A stretch of 64,000 nucleotides of DNA from Cardinalis cardinalis (GCA_014549065.1 JACDOX010000015.1:620001-684000), one strand, 5' to 3'; counted from the first letter of the stretch, positions 1-15,389 are shown. Numbers and translations: made by a program. The notes: generated by a model not told the origin, from the letters alone.

Positions 1-2647
1 GCAGAGTCTATGAGGGAAAGATGCAAATTTTGCTACTGATTTCATTCAGCATGGCATGATGTTTTTTGCATTATATCTCTCATATGGTAAATTGAAGTAA
101 AAGTTACTTCTACTGCCTGATGAACAAAGAAAATAGAACAAACCATAAATACAAGAAAAAAGCATAAAGTTATAAAAAACTATATCAAAGATTTGGCACA
201 GTCCCAGATCATCCTAAGAATGGAACTAATTGTGTACAAAGCCAACACACATAAAGCAAATGATTCCTAGAATGGCAGAAACTCACTAATCAAAAGATTT
301 GCATAATAATCATCCATCTGTATGATGCACCATATGGCAAACAAGACTATAATTCCACTAAATATGTTTTCCAGGGGAAACAGGTTGCTTGCGTTTTCAA
401 CAAAGTGAAAAAATCCCCCAACCTAGTCATAAATGGCTGATACACACAAGTCAGGGAAAACTTTTTATATAAATATGAGGAAGGCATGGAAAGCAGCCGT
501 GTCGCAAGAATCATACACTCTGAAAAATATATTTCATGTGTGTAACAGAACATGCAAAAAAACAGTTTCAAGAAGAAGAAAAGCAGTGAGCTACTGACAA
601 TGAATTACATGTTCTAATCTTCATAAGATTTGTAAACATACATAATTCCAAGTTACTAAAGTACCAAAAACTGAATTTGCTATTCAGAGTTACATCTGTA
701 CAAATAAAATGAACACTTCAACACTACTTTCTCATACATATCTGAAATAACAGAAAATATAATCAAGATTACATATGTAGGGATAAGAGTCAGAACTCCT
801 GTATCTGTTTATGTAAATTCTGAGGATATTAATACTGACAGCTTCTTCAGGAAGAGAATCAAACTGTAGAATACCTATATAAATCATGTACCAGTCTTCC
901 TAAATTTTAATAACTGTGCTTCACCAGAAACATGAGTTCACTGATTTTATAGTAAAAAACAATTTTAGAAAAGCAATACTTTCAATAAGGATTTTAGGAA
1001 TGCTAGGGAGNTGCACGCTTCCTCTTTTTAACCATTGATGAGACATTTTTTTGGGAAAAGCATTTAAAAAGAGTATTCTAGGTATTATAGAACATAAATC
1101 TATTGCTTGTCCTTTACAAATTCAGGTGCTTAGAGAAATGTCCAATCAAGGAAGAAACAGAATGCAAAAATAGCTGGATGGGCCTGTTCTGTGGATATAT
1201 TTTTATGCTGGGGTATGGTGAGTGGGGTGAGGAGCCTGTTGCCTTTGAACAGGAGGACAGGCAAATCTACTTTTGAAGGCATATATTCTTAGCTGTTTGG
1301 AGCTTTCAACAGACCATTCGCTAAGAAGATACAAGAACAGCTGGGATTAAATTTTAATGAAAAAAACCTGTCAAATCGCAGGATCTGTGAGAAGTAAATA
1401 AAATTAAATAGAAGAACAGGAAGAGAGTAAAAGGTTGCATTGACTAGACCAAATAATTGCAACTACATAGTAGAAATATGTAGGATTATTTATGAATCTA
1501 GACTTACGTAATGAAATATCTAAATGGAACTTGTCCCAAAAGGAAGTATCTTATGGAACATGATTTTCATTTCTAGGAAAAGGAAGTAAAATAAAACCTA
1601 AGAACCTAAGAGGTGCTGTTGAGAACATGCTCATTTTGCCTCCACTAATCATGATTTCCAGCATGACAGATCCTCTTGTCAGCCTACCTGGAAAGCACTA
1701 GAAACTGTCAGAGAAATTAAAATAAAAACAAATTAGAAAGAGCTTCCCAAGCTTATCTAAAGAGAGGCTACTTGAGAACAGAAGTGATTCCATTCCATGT
1801 CTTTGGATGAAATCCTGTCCCTCAAATGCGATAGGAATCAATAATTGTGATAGAATTTGCCATGCATGTTTCTTCCCATGTAACAATTTTTATGTGTTCG
1901 TATTAAAATAGAATCTGCTCCAAAAGCAAAAACTTCTGACACTGCTGTGCATAACACAATTTTGATCAAAGAAACTTAAAAAATGCAACAAAGTATGGAG
2001 TTTCTGCCATCTTTTCTTGATCTTCATACTTGAAAGTACTTTGAACAACTGTATATTTGGAGGAACTGGGCTCTGTTCAAAGAGAGTTGTAATTGGGCAG
2101 AGGACTCCACCTTCAATTTACCAGATCTTATCTATCTTCTTTAAAATTCTTAAAACCATTAAACCAATTATAACCCAGTTACAGTGTTAATCTAGTTTCT
2201 TACAAGTTAATGCCTCTGTCAAAAACCTACCACTTGCAATAGCTCCATGTGCAGTCTCAGCAAAGAAACTAGTGGGTAAAAGCCAGGAAAACACAGAAAT
2301 CCAGTGATAAAAGCAGCACAAAAAGGAATTATTTTCATATTGTTACAATGGGCTCCCCTAGCCTAGGCTTGANGCACAAGAAATGGGCAGTGTAGAACAG
2401 AACACAGTGGAACTATACTTATAGTAAATAATTCAGTTAAATAAAACATAATTTCATCTAATTTTAGATATGGTCTCACTGTATGGCCATGTATTTATGG
2501 CATCTCTGTATGCTCACGCAAAATCTTGAGTATCTAGGAGACACAGATGCCCTGACTTGGATAATTTTAGATTATGGAATTACTTTTGAATATTTAATTT
2601 GATTACAAAGAAACAAGAGCTGTGAATTATTTTTCCTTAATTTGTAT
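1..2647. other. AT-rich noncoding, nothing recognised
   Basis: No exon, RNA gene or mobile element was recognised on either strand. By its position it is probably a late intron of EFCAB11 or the space downstream of it. Confidence 0.5.
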
Positions 2648-3275
2648 GCACAAATTGGCCATGAGCCAGCAGTGCCCTTGTGGCCAGGAGGGCCAATGAT
2701 ATCCAGGGGTGCATTGGGAAGAGCATGGCCAGCNGGTGAAGGGAGCTGATCCTCCCCTTCTACTCAGCCCTAGTGAGGCCACATCTGCAGTGCTGTGTCC
2801 ATTCTGGGCTCCTCAGTCCAGCAAAGACAAGGAGCTGCTGGAGGGGCTCCAGCAGGGGCCAAAAAGGTGATGAGGGGTCTGGAGCATCTCTCTAATGAGG
2901 AGAGACAGAGGGAGCTGGGCCTGCTTAGTCTGGGGAAGAGAAGACAGAGAGGGAATCTCATTAATGCATGCAAAAATCTCAAAGGCTGGTGCCAAGAGGT
3001 TGGTGCCAGACTGTCTTCAGTGGTGCCCAGTGACAGGACAAGGAGCAATGGCCACAAGCTAAAACACAAGAAGTTCCACCTCAAGACAAGGGAAAACTTG
3101 CTCCCATTGAGGGTGGCAGAGCCCTGGAAAGCTGCCCAGGAAGCCATAGAGTCTTCCTCTCTGGAGACATTCAGAGCCCACTTGGAGGAGATCTTGCTCT
3201 AGGTGACAGTGGCTTGGTTGGATTAGATCTCCAGAGGCCCCTTCCAATCCTAATAATTCTGGGATTCCTACAATA
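2648..3275 (+). mobile_element. CR1 LINE, 3' part
   Basis: This is a CR1 3' portion in + orientation: 'gtgaggccacatctgcagtg', the AATGAGGAGAGAC and GGAAGAGAAG segments, a poorly preserved final ORF2 segment, and the end 'ccccttccaatcc'. It is diverged and has no coding capacity beyond short fragments. Confidence 0.9.
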
Positions 3276-5432
3276 TAATATGGATAGTGTCCAGGGAATG
3301 CATACCAGGAACATGGTTTTGAAACACTTTCTTCTGACCTTTAATAACATTATGCTTTTAATTTTCAAAACTGGAGCACAGAATTTTAAGCTATTTCCAG
3401 GATCAGCAGAGTCCATAAAAGTTCTATAGTTTTAACCACTTATAGAATTTAATTTTCATGCTTCTGGGGAACCTTAACATTCTCACTACTTATTTTACAG
3501 AAAAAAAGACAAATCATAAATACAAGATATTAATGGGTTTAGTGGACAAGAAATTTCACATATTAAACTTAAGATCCTCAGCCATACCCAGTACATGTCA
3601 AAGAAACTGCTTCAGGCTCCATATTTTTCCTAAGTATCTTGCAGAAATCCTGCTACTGATTATGTATCTTTATGAAAGAGAAGATGTGGGTAAGATAATT
3701 AGTACTGTCAGGTAATCATGAAAAAATACACACATAGAGCAGGTAGGGGATTCTAGTTAAAGAAAGTCTTTTTACTGACAGAGTCTTCTGAACTTTTCTA
3801 TATGGTTGCACATATCTATCATGTTCATTTTAATGAGCTCTACAAAAAGGTTACGTTTTTGACCTCCAGAGCTCAAAGATCAAGTTATCACAGTTTTACT
3901 TCTTGTTAAAAAACTCTGGAATCTATTCATATCATGAGCAGTATATGACCAATTGTTATAATGAAAATTGGGGAAATTCTGATATGTGAGTCAAAGTAAC
4001 ATGTTGCCTACAGCTTCAGTGTCCATAATTGATTCATCTTTAAATAATTACCATATCACCTATAACCCTGCCAACACATGTTTTAAGACTCAGGACTCTC
4101 TGGAGAAAACTGTGTTTTATTACAAATTGCTGTAGAGAGAAGAAGATGGAAGGAGAAGGCAGCTGGCTTTATCTCTACTTCTTCAATGTTAGCATAAAAA
4201 CCAGGTAATTATTTCCTTTTCTGCTGGTCTTCAGTGTTTCTAGGTTTTTTCAGTGCCCACCTTTATATAACTGTGTAGCAAGAGTAACTGCAGGTGAGTA
4301 CCAGGTCTCCAATGACAAAACTGCAAACTGCCTAATTTCAGCAGCTATGGTGCAGTAATTTCAGTTTGCACTTTGCTTTCTGAGTAGAGTTAATGAAGGT
4401 GAGGCATACACAGAACCTGAGGCAAAATACAAACCCCCATGTAATTATTTCAAAAAGATGGTAGGAATCATGCAGTAGCTCTGAATTTGTTTCCTTTTGC
4501 TAAAGGACATGGACCCATGCACACTGAGTAACAGAACTATGATGCTGAATATCTTTGAAAATGGATGTTGTAATGGTTGGTTAAATGGGGAAAAAAGACC
4601 TGTCCAAGGAAAAGAGAATGACTTTGGGGTCCCTATATCTGTCAACTCTCATAAATTCTGTGTTCAGGTTATGTTTCACCTACAGATTTGATGTATTGTC
4701 TTCTGTATGTCTCATTTCCGTGACAGTTTTTGATCAGTCAAATGAGAACTAAACCCCATATTTATTTTCCTTCTAATTTCCCTCAACTCTGGTATAATTC
4801 CATTTGAGAATATAACAATGTAAAGAATCTGGATACATTGTCATAGTTCATATTACCTCTAAATGATAGCAGTAAAAAGCATGGTCTTTCCTGTAACTTA
4901 TAAAAAATACTAGTGGTACTTTATAATGGTCCAGAAAGCTCAGTTTTGAGCCAAAGATGAATACCAGACACTTCAGAAACCTGTTAACCAAAGAGCATTA
5001 TTAAAACTATAATTAAACGTCATTCCTTTTGTCCAAGCTACATGAGATGGAAACTCTCAAGGGCACTTATGCTTCATTGCTGGTATGTGACCTTGAATTT
5101 AAAGCAGATGGTTGGTTTTGACCCAGATCTGGAAATGAGACATTTGCATCTCACTGGACTGTCTCACTAGCATCACTTACAGTGCTGCTGCTAGGAGAGG
5201 TCTTGGCTACACGTCTACATCATCCTGTGAGCCTGCAACAAGGGCCTGAGGAGTGTCCTGAAGACATTCTCTGGGAATGTTGAGCCATGCCTATGGATGT
5301 GCTTAGTAGCTGGGTACACCGTGACACATAGCTATATAGACTGTCTGAGGGTTATCACAGAGATTAATATGTTAATCTGACCAATGACAAGTGTTTGTAA
5401 AAGCAAAACGAACAAATTACTTGCCCTCTGCT
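3276..5432. other. Noncoding, nothing recognised
   Basis: AT-rich sequence between two CR1 fragments. The slightly GC-richer stretch at 5100-5360 has no recognisable repeat hallmark. Confidence 0.5.
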
Positions 5433-5855
5433 ACTGGAATTGCTGGCCACATGAGGAAAGGCTGAGATAGCTGGGTTTGTACAGCCTTGAGAAAAGAAGG
5501 CTTAGAGAGAGGACTTTATTATCATGTTCCAGCATATAGAGGACAGCTGAAAACAAGATGGAGACTCCCTTTTTACAAGGAATTACATAGAAAAGATAAG
5601 GGGTAATGGGTACAAGTTACCCCTAAGGAGATTTCACTTGGTCACAAAAAGAAATTTTTGCACAACAAGAAAAATCTGCCCTTGGAATAATCTTCCCAAG
5701 GAAGTGGTGGATTCCCCAATGATGGACACTTAAAAGATCCAGATAGACAGGGTGTTGGAGCAGGTTACCCAGATTGTGCTTTTGCCAATAAAGCTTGGAC
5801 CAGATGACTCATGAGGTTCTTTCCAACCTGGTATACCATGTACATGGTAGAGTTC
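5433..5855 (+). mobile_element. CR1 LINE, 3' end
   Basis: A CR1 tail in + orientation. It has 'aggaaaggctgagatagctg', 'cttgagaaaagaaggcttag', 'gtggtggattccccaatgat' and the terminal 'ttctttccaacctggtat'. It looks like a different CR1 subfamily from the copy at 2.6 kb, because the middle of the tail differs. Confidence 0.88.
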
Positions 5856-8800
5856 TTTAAGATANTATTATACTGAAATCACCCTCTGGGAGTAATATAA
5901 AATTGGATTCCCATTCAAAACCCAACACTTNGCTGACTACTTCCTATTCAACTGCAGAAAAATTAGCCATCACATGGGTTCAGGAATGGACACAGAAGCA
6001 CTACAGTTCTACTTATTCTGTCTTTGGGAAGGACTTTTATAAGCTGCAATTATCATAGGATTGATTATTTCCTCCAAGNAAAGCACACGGCTATGTCTGC
6101 TCTAACAAACATATTTTTGAGGAATATCTTTCTTCTAAGGTTAGAACTACTGTTTCTACAACAGAAGGTTTGTTACTATGGAAAGATTTTTACTATAAAA
6201 AAATATATTACTAAGAAAGTAAAATGAAAGAGAATGTGAGGATTTGGAAGTGTTTTAAGTCTAAATTCCTCTTATCAACTCTATAAGAACTATTACTTTA
6301 CAGAATTTTTACCTTAAACCTAAGCCAAAGATATTTTATTGTGTACCTATGAAATTGGAGTCTTGCCTGTGTTTCTTAATGCCCAGTTCAGAGCAGCATT
6401 TGTTGACCAATTGATTCTTGATTCCACATATGCTGCAGTACCAGTGCAGCTGTTAAAATCAATGGATCTCAGTCAAGAGTGCATCACTGATTTATCTACA
6501 TACAGGCCTACAATTGGAATATTTATTTGTTCAAGATTTAAAGAAAGATTGAATAGTCAAGATCAGATGTCAAATCCAAACCAAATAGTCATTACAGTAG
6601 AACAGTTTTCCACTTGTTGTTTTCTTTAGGCAACAACATGAGACTGAGACAGCTAAGGTTTGGTAGCCCAGCCTAAGCAACTAGATACCCATTTACAACT
6701 GATGAATTCTGGCACAAATTCAGATAAAGATTGAATTTATACACAAGACTGATAAAGAAAGGCTTGGCCTTCTGACCTCAATAAAAGCTGTTACTTCTGA
6801 AAACCGTCAGGTTTTCCAACTGCACCAAGTTTTCTATAGAAAATATTATTTACNACCCATCTATGGGTTTGTCTCATCTATGTCAGTGCTGACATTTGGC
6901 CATTCTCTCACTATATCCAGCAAAGTTGAAAGCCAGCTCCCAACTCAAAGACCTTTTATGATCCTTCAATACGGAGAAATTTGTTTCAATGCTCATAGCA
7001 TAACTTTCCTGCACCTTCCAAAAGCTGCAAACAGGAGTGAAGAGAAAAAAACCAAAGCAAAATAAAATACTTTCTTCATCTAAAGAACACTTAAAAGATG
7101 ACAGATATTTTACCATGAGATCTCCACATTTCAGTTGTATGAAATGAAAGAATGACACTCTCTCTTATACAAAGAGATTTGTGATGTGCTGATGAGAAGT
7201 ACTATATACTAATCAGGTATTTTTTATGAAGTTTCCACTGATCAGGCTCTCCAGAACTATATCTTATTCTACCTTTGATTAAAACATACTCTATCTTCCA
7301 CTACAGAGAAGAGAAGAAGGCTAATATTTGATGGACTTCTTCTAAAAAATTCTTAACCATATTTGAAGACAGTTAAGTGAACAACTGCACTATAAGATAT
7401 TTTGTCTAAGCATTTGAAAATAAGGCTTTAGAAGAAAACACATGGACACACTCTTTGGAGAAGTGATTCAGAGACAGGCAAATTGGATTTTTGCTAAAAA
7501 AGAAGGCTTTTATTTCAAATGCTCATTTCCTAAGAAACTTAAGTAATTAAAACTCTGTGATAATTCTATGTTGCCAAATAAACTTTTATTGTATTTTCCA
7601 TTTATTATTTTGTGTGAGTGTTTTACATTTTTTATAGTCAATTCACATTTTCAAATTTATTTTTTCTTAGAATAAGACATATTATAGTGAGGCATTATTA
7701 CAGAGGAAGTTGCTGCCTATTTTTTTCTAGCTAAGTTACTGGGAAAAAAGTCTTTCTACAAAGAATAAAAAAAAGTTTCACTATTTCTCTCAACATTCTT
7801 TAAATCTGTTTTTTTTCTCCATCTTTGCTTTTCTCATCCTTTTTTGTATTTCTGGTTGTTATCCATACCATGCCATGCACATGCCTTTTTCTTTTAATTA
7901 CTTTTTGTGCTCAGTTGTTCATCTACACTTTTACTGCCTGTTGCTAAGCAACATGCATAACATTAGGATAGACATTCATTTATCTTTGAACACATTCTAC
8001 TTCCTGTTTGTGTCATTTGTTTCCAGTATTTTATCCCATTCCATCCTGCTGTTATTTCCACATTTTTTCACACCTTGTTCAGAGTAACTTGCCTAAGAAT
8101 ACCCATAGACTTTTAAAAATAATTCCTAAACAGCCAATATGGTTTAGTATGCAGTGCTGATGGTATTTCTTTGATTTTTATCTCTATTTAATTAAAAAGA
8201 AAGATAATGTATGAAATATTCTCTATGAAGAAATGTATCTGTTAACTTGGATACAGGTGCAAAGTCAAGANTACAAAAAAGAGAAAAATCTTCAAAAATG
8301 GACCTGCAGGAAGGGTAGAAGACACCATGAGCTAGTACCCAAGATGGACCTTGTTTCATAAATATGACAGTCAGGGAGGTAGAGAGTAGAGTAAATCTGA
8401 TGTAGTTAAGACAAAGGGGCANATGTAGGAGTTAAAACATAGGGTGNTTTGGATGAACCAATTGCTTCATCCTTTAGGAAACAGAAGACTTTGGTACCGT
8501 ATGTTTCTTTTAAGGTACACAGAATTGCAAACAGGTTAACTTCAGGAAGCTCTCTCTGGGAGACTGTTAAGACTTCCTATAGAGACATCACAGGTGTCTG
8601 CTTTCAAGCATTCCTATTAACACAAAAAACTGAAAAATCTTGGCCATAAGCTATTACAGAATATGAAAGAAATTCAATCACCTGCCATCCCTCAGTCTCC
8701 TGTAACTCTATTCATTTTTGTTCTCTGACATTCTTTCAGAGTCATGGAATACTTAATAAGTTCTCTTCAAAAAGCCACTCAGGGTTATAGGAGGCTAGAA

Positions 8801-10196
8801 AGGGGTTAATAAGGTCCTAAGGAATTAGCCTTGCCAATAACAGATGCTGTCAGTATCAATCCAATTTTCTCTTCTAGAAAAAATTACTTGAAGGAGTAGA
8901 AACAAGTTGTTTAATGAAGGGAGAAATAATTCATCTAGCCTTCCACAGACTTATTTCATCTACCTACCACAATAACCCGACTCCTCAGTGACGTCTCACT
9001 GTACAATATTTCTGGTTCTCTTCACGCTTCTCACCCTTTTCTTTTTCCTTGTTGTTTGGCTGAGTAAGAGACACTATATGCCATAACTGATTGAAACTTT
9101 AGCTATGTTTAAAATTATATATATGCAAGAAATTAATAAATACAGGCTTAACAGATAATTTGCTTCTATTTCTGAGATTGAATTTCTGCCTCAGCTGGAA
9201 AACAATATATGTTGCTGAATTATAGAAACCTAGGAAGATTTAGCCTCTATTTGTCTCTAATTCAGTTGAAATTGGACAATGTGTTAAAAAATAATTAAGA
9301 CAGGATAGGGAGAAAGTGTAAACACATTAAAATTACCTTCCTAGAAAACCAGAATTGCATACAGTGAAAGAAAAAAATAGAATTAGTATTGATCAAAGAT
9401 CACCATAGAGAATGAAAAGCCAAGGTGTCTCCCTACTCCAGAGTAGGCAGCATGTTGCAATTTGCTCCAGCTACCCAGACTTAAGTCTTTCTTCTGCATG
9501 TCAGCACATACACTGTCCCTTCACAGGGCTTCTAACTTTGCCTTTAACTTGGCACTGAATTATACAATAAAGATTGACCTCTTAAATCAATACTATATTC
9601 AAGCACTGACAAAAGTACTCTGTACTCCTCTCTGAAAATACACCAAATGGCACCATCCACAGGCAATGCACAAGATCTTTAATAAATTGCAGTTATATGA
9701 TATGTCAGTCTTGAATCACTCTTTTGACACAAAGAAGAAAGCTTTATTCTTTGGCATGGAACTTCATCTCAACCAAGTTTTTCTATTTATTCAAAAAATC
9801 TTGTTGCACTTTATACAGGTCTTCCTGGGACTAAGAAGCATTAAAACATTAAAAGGGCTGAAGAGGAAGGTAGTAGAAACCAGAAATTCCATTGATACAA
9901 CAATTTCTCCTAAGATTTTCTCTAATACATTATACCATTCATATNAGAACACAGTTTGGCAGCACCAGCTTCAGCAAAAAAATCAGCCAAATCAAAGGTC
10001 CCATATCTCTTTGGTCACCCAAGGTAATTCATAGCTGGATGTGACTGGACATCTGCCATCATGCTGGATTTTCCTGAATTTTCAGAAGTTTAAACCCACT
10101 TAATCTAAGTGAACTTTAAAACTATCAAGAATGCTTCATGATTCCTTATTAAAGATGTCTTAGATAATATTTTCTGTAACTTCTAAAAGGCCTTAT
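5856..10196. other. AT-rich noncoding, nothing recognised
   Basis: Both strands were read. No splice-flanked conserved segment was seen. The short open frame at 6339-6629 (+) shows no family resemblance and is probably chance. Confidence 0.5.
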
Positions 10197-10733
10197 ACTA
10201 TTGGCCTGGTTTTGGCAGCAATACATGTTTTCCTAGTAGCTGGTACAGTGCTGTGTTTTGGATTCAGTATGAGTACCATGTTGGTAACACCCTGATGTTT
10301 TAGTTGATGCTGTGCAGTGCTTGCCCTAAGCCCTAAGTAAGGGCTTTTCCGTTTCCTGTGATCTGACAGTGAGCAGGTGCTCAAGAAGCCAGGAGAGAGC
10401 ATGGCCAGGACAAGGGACCTGAACTGGCCAAAGGGATGCTCCATACCATAGAGCATCATGGCCAATGTATAAACTGGGGGAATTGGCTGGGAGGGGCCAA
10501 TCATTGCCGGGGAACAGGCTTGGGGTCACTCTGTGGGTGGTGAGCAATGGTATTGAGCACCCCTTGTTCCTCTCAGATGTCACTCCTCTCACCTTTTTAC
10601 TATTACTATATTTATTTTACTTTGTTTCAATAATCAAACTGTTCTTATCTCAATCTGATTCACCTCTCCACTGTGGGTGGAGTCACCAAGCAGATGTGGG
10701 GTTTGAGTTTCTAGCTGGAATTAAACCATGACA
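10197..10733 (+). mobile_element. Solo LTR of an avian endogenous retrovirus
   Basis: This matches a common bird ERV long terminal repeat in + orientation. It has the 'agtagctggtacagtgctgt' 5' part, 'gaactggccaaagggatgct', a TATA-like GTATAAACTGGGGG at about 10466, 'gtgggtggtgagcaatg', a T-rich stretch with 'aatcaaactgttcttatctc', and an end at 'taaaccatgaca'. No internal gag, pol or env sequence lies beside it, so it is a solo LTR. Subfamily is not assigned. Confidence 0.85.
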
Positions 10734-13700
10734 GTTATCATGTCACAAGACTATGAAGGAGATAGATGACACTAGGAGGCAGTATANGGCATCTTGTTCC
10801 ATTGAAAGTTCTGGAAGATTTGAAAATGAAATAACGTATGTGCTAAATAAGCAANAAATGCATATGAGTGCCTCTGTAGGCTTTATTATGCATTCAGTTC
10901 AGCAAGATAACATCATTTCAATCCATGCCAGTGAAAAAATCCTAATCAAGTTTAATAAAAACCTTTTGATAAAGTTTTATGGCATTGTCACCATGTTCCT
11001 TGACATTAATTATTGAGTTCTGGACTTAAATTAGAATTAGTTGTTACCAAAAACTAATTCATCAAAAGAATAGGAAAAAGTTATGTTCAGCTTCTGTGTA
11101 GATATTCTACTCCTAAAAGTGCAAGTATAAAGAAGATAAAATACAAAAATGTCAACTATTACAAGCCATTACTATGAAGAACTGTTAACATGTTAGAACA
11201 GTATTTTCCAAATCCATTAAAGTCTAACTACAGACACTGCTCAGGGCAAATCAATGATCTTTGAGTACTGATAATATTAGTCACTTGACTTCAGAAGCTA
11301 CTAAAATTCATACCATCCTGAGTTTTCTGTAGGCACATACANCAGTTATGACCATTGTTTACTCTCTTCTAAGTGACAGACTTCGAAGCAAAAGGAAATT
11401 CACTATGAGAGAGGGTTGATGGTGAAAATCCTGCAGTCCCAAACAGTCAGGATTTTAAATGCATGAGAAAGAGAGGAATGAGTCTATAAAACAGTATGGC
11501 TGTGCTATGTACATCCATGAAAACAAGTATAGGACATATAAAGCACTAAGATAAACAGAAAAAATAACACTAAGGTGAGGGCCAGAGAAATTAGTTAATT
11601 AAGACTTGTTATTGAAATGCATCTTTGACTCCTTACTGACCATTTTACTAGATGACTCCAGACATGACTCCATTTGAAGTGTTTACGAAGCACAGTTTGA
11701 CAGCATGAAAATGTTTGTCTGAAGAATGTAATAACCTTCCAACATAAGAAGCCAGGAGGAAAAGAACAAAGAGTAGATGTTCTCCTTCTTTCAAATAAAA
11801 CATAACACGCCCTTTAAAATTACATTAAAATGCTACTTTTTTTTTAAGAATTATTGTTTTTCCCTATAAAATTAATATTAATATTTAAAAAATCTATTAG
11901 GTCCTTAAATGGGAATAACACTCATGCTCAAAAATTCTAGTCATAGTGTATTATATATATTTATGCATAAGCAGAAGACAATGCCACTATGTATTTACAT
12001 TCCCTAACTTAGGTAAAGAATTAATATTACATTTGGCATTGTAGTGCATATACCATATTTATGTTACTCAGGGGAGAAAACCCAGCAGATAAAAACCAAT
12101 AGAAGGAAGAAGAGATTTGCTGCCAAGTTTGTGATTTAGATGTGTAAGACAAACATCTTAGTATTTATTAGATTGAGCAAGANACTGTTAGTTCCAGTAG
12201 ATAAGACAAATCAAAGCTATCTGTCAAGAAAACAAGGACTGTTAATTTGCTCATTTCCTAGAATTATTTGATTCCAAAAGAGATTAACAGTACTAGGAGT
12301 TTATAATCAGGAGANAAAGACACATATAACATAGTAGACAGACTAACTAAGAATATGCTAAAAATAAAAAAACAAAAATCCTTAATACAATAAAAAAACA
12401 AAAAAATTCATTACTTTGCTTTGGTAAGCGTACTTACTAGTTAAATTACAGAGATCATAGATTGCTTTCTCTACAGCAAAACTGCATTCTGAATATGGGA
12501 ATTGGCTTGCTTTCAGCAAGACTCATAAATAGCTTGGAGAATAAGGCTTTGACTCATGAAGAACTCGAAATAATTTCTTTACCTGTTTCTGCAGGCCATT
12601 TGGGAATANGAAGTGTTGGGTTGTCTTGATAGTAAGATCTGAATTTGTCTCCCTATGCATTTTTGAGTGTAGAAATACAACCTCTGTGTGNGTCTGAGCA
12701 ACTCCAGGGCTGTTATCTACTGCTTGAACAGCGCACACATATTCTAATGCCTTCTACTAATTCTGACAACAGGCTTTCAACAGTCAGTCAAGTAATTGAT
12801 TGAAACATGACAAGTAAAACTTTGATTTTCTTGAAGTTGGTTTAAATTCCAGACCAATTGTCCTGTAATTATTATAATCAAACTCTATAAAGAAAATACT
12901 TGAACAGATACAAGAGACTCCACAATGGCTAAAACCCACAATCCTATTTATAAGGGAAGTCTTCATGAATTCTAGATTGTTAGCAGCCAGTTGGAAATGG
13001 AGAAGGAAAAAGAGGGGAATCTCTGCTTCTAAGCTAACCAACAGTCTGGGTATCAGCAATGTGCCTTAAAGCTCTAAGCCTATTGGTACTTGATTATTAT
13101 CTTAGAGGAAAATATCCCNAAAGAGAAAAAAACTAAATCTAAATTATTGAATGAATTTAGAGTTTGTTAAACAGAGGTATACATTCCAGAAATACACCTG
13201 AAATACTCAAGCAGTATATACAAGGCATATCCCATATCAAGATAGAAANATTATGTCATGCCTAGTCCTGACAGAGGACCCAGAGCATTGGTGGTACGTC
13301 AGATTTTTATAAAAGATTAATTTTGTCTTGTTAATATCTATCTGGGTACAAATTTAAGTAATGAGNCCACATCAGATTAATCCCATGCCATATCATGTGA
13401 TGATAGAATTGGAAACTTAAACCTTCAACAGCATTGGCAGGATCTGAAAATAAATTAATAATAAGAATCGATTTAGAAGGGTCTATGCAGAGAATACAAT
13501 TTTAGCTGTTGTTCAATTCTAGGATACAGAACCTGAACAGGGACAGTTCCTGACTGAAATGGAATTTTGAGGAGCTAGGGAAAAGAATGTTTTTCAACAG
13601 CAATATAGCAATAACAACAGGATATCCGATGAGTAAGTAACATACTCCCCCATTACCCACCTATCACAGTGGGCATCATCAGATGTTCCAAATAAAGAAT

Positions 13701-15389
13701 AATTATGGAGCACTTTAGTCTCTAACATTTTTTTCTGATTCCTAGTTAAGAGCCAAAATGGACAAAGAAATAAATATAATAAAAAATAGTTGTGAATTCA
13801 TAGGGAAGGGGTGGGATGGAATGAAGAAATAAAAAATTTTAAGACATTAGAAATCAAAGACCAATAGGGTGAGAAATTGCCATGAAAGATTTATTTTGCA
13901 AGATTTATTTTTGGAATAGAGAATTTTGTGTGAACCAACTACCTTTCCTACAATGATTGCACTGTATAAATACATTGAAGAAATCTGACCCAATTTCTGG
14001 CTCCATCTGAGAGAAGGAAATCTAGAGTGGGGCTATTCTTAACAATGAAGATGTTTTTCCTCACATTCAGCCAGAATTTTCCCTGACACAATGTGTACAC
14101 ACTGCCTGTTGTCATGGTGCATTGTCATGTACTGAAGACTCCTCTTCTGCAGTATCATCAATGCACCAAGACGCGAGACACAGCATGTGCTCAAGCACAA
14201 ATGTAATTGTATTTTTTCTAGGAATCTATGATTAAAAGGGAATCTTCTCTTGACAATAAGTTTAGTTCAAGAGAACTTGCACAAGGTGTAAGAGATTTGG
14301 AGGAAAAAAATCAGTGGATGCATTTCAAAAATTCAGACATTGTCTTCAACTTTCAGGATTTATGGGATTATGCTTTTCAAACCTCTGAGGGAAATATTAC
14401 AAGAAAAGAAGATAAAGCTATAGCCATATCAAACAATTCTGGGAATAGTTGAACTAACAATTCCTGATTCCTTGTATATTTGCATGTTACGACTAACAAA
14501 GTATCAAGTCTGATGAAATCTTTGTCTAAAGTTTCTCCACAGTTGGGTCTTCATGAGGTCTTGCTTCCATGAAGACTCTGTGATGCTAGCTAAGATTCAT
14601 TAACTCATATAACATCCCTTTCCCCCGTTGGGGATCTTGCAGCATCTCTGTCTTCTTTTTTGCTCACCTATTTTTATAAAACTTGCAGAAGTAAAATGAT
14701 TTCTTTGATCTCAGCTCTCACTGAAACCAGCCTGTAAGCTCCACAGGTATCAGTAAGTGGACACCCATTATTCTCTAAGTCTCATAAGAAGACAGTTAAA
14801 AATTCCACAGAAATTCTTGTAAAGTTGAAACGGGAATGTTTTAATAAACTTTGTTCAGTTCAGGAATATAAGGATTGCTAAGAGCACGTAGATCAGTTAA
14901 ATGCTATTAATAACATCCTTAATTTAAACAAAATACTAATGATGAAGGGATACCATGCAGCTGTGTTATAAAGGGTACATGTTGCCACTTAAATTTATTA
15001 AACTAAATAATAACTTACTTTGTCACGTAAAAAACAAGTGCTGTCATCAGGTATTTTTAAAACTATTTAGCTTAAGTTTTGTTAGGATGTTTTGTTAGGA
15101 TGTACAATATCCCCTTTCTAATTGTGTTACATTTCTGATGCTGATTAATTTTCTGAAAATGCAGCAGATGGCAAGAGAAAAAATCTAAATCTGAAGAAAA
15201 CTAGTTAACTATTTGACATAAGACTGTTCTTTTATTATGCCATAGACTGGCTCATTTTTATTTTTGGCATGTTTTTTTCCTGCTATAAAGGGATCCTGGA
15301 CTTTGCAAACACTTCTTTGCTACTGCAAAGGGGTTATTGCTATTTATATTATTCATGCTATTTATACTATATTATTCTGCTGTACTCTC
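10734..15389. other. AT-rich noncoding with one short tandem duplication
   Basis: No exon or element was recognised. A 13-bp unit (GTTTTGTTAGGAT) is repeated twice head-to-tail at 15076-15101. Confidence 0.5.

Noticed and set aside
2795..3202. A 135-codon + strand open frame
   Set aside because: It lies wholly within a CR1 3' part and corresponds to its degraded tail.
6339..6629. A 96-codon + strand open frame
   Set aside because: It has no family resemblance, no splice or promoter context, and a length expected by chance.
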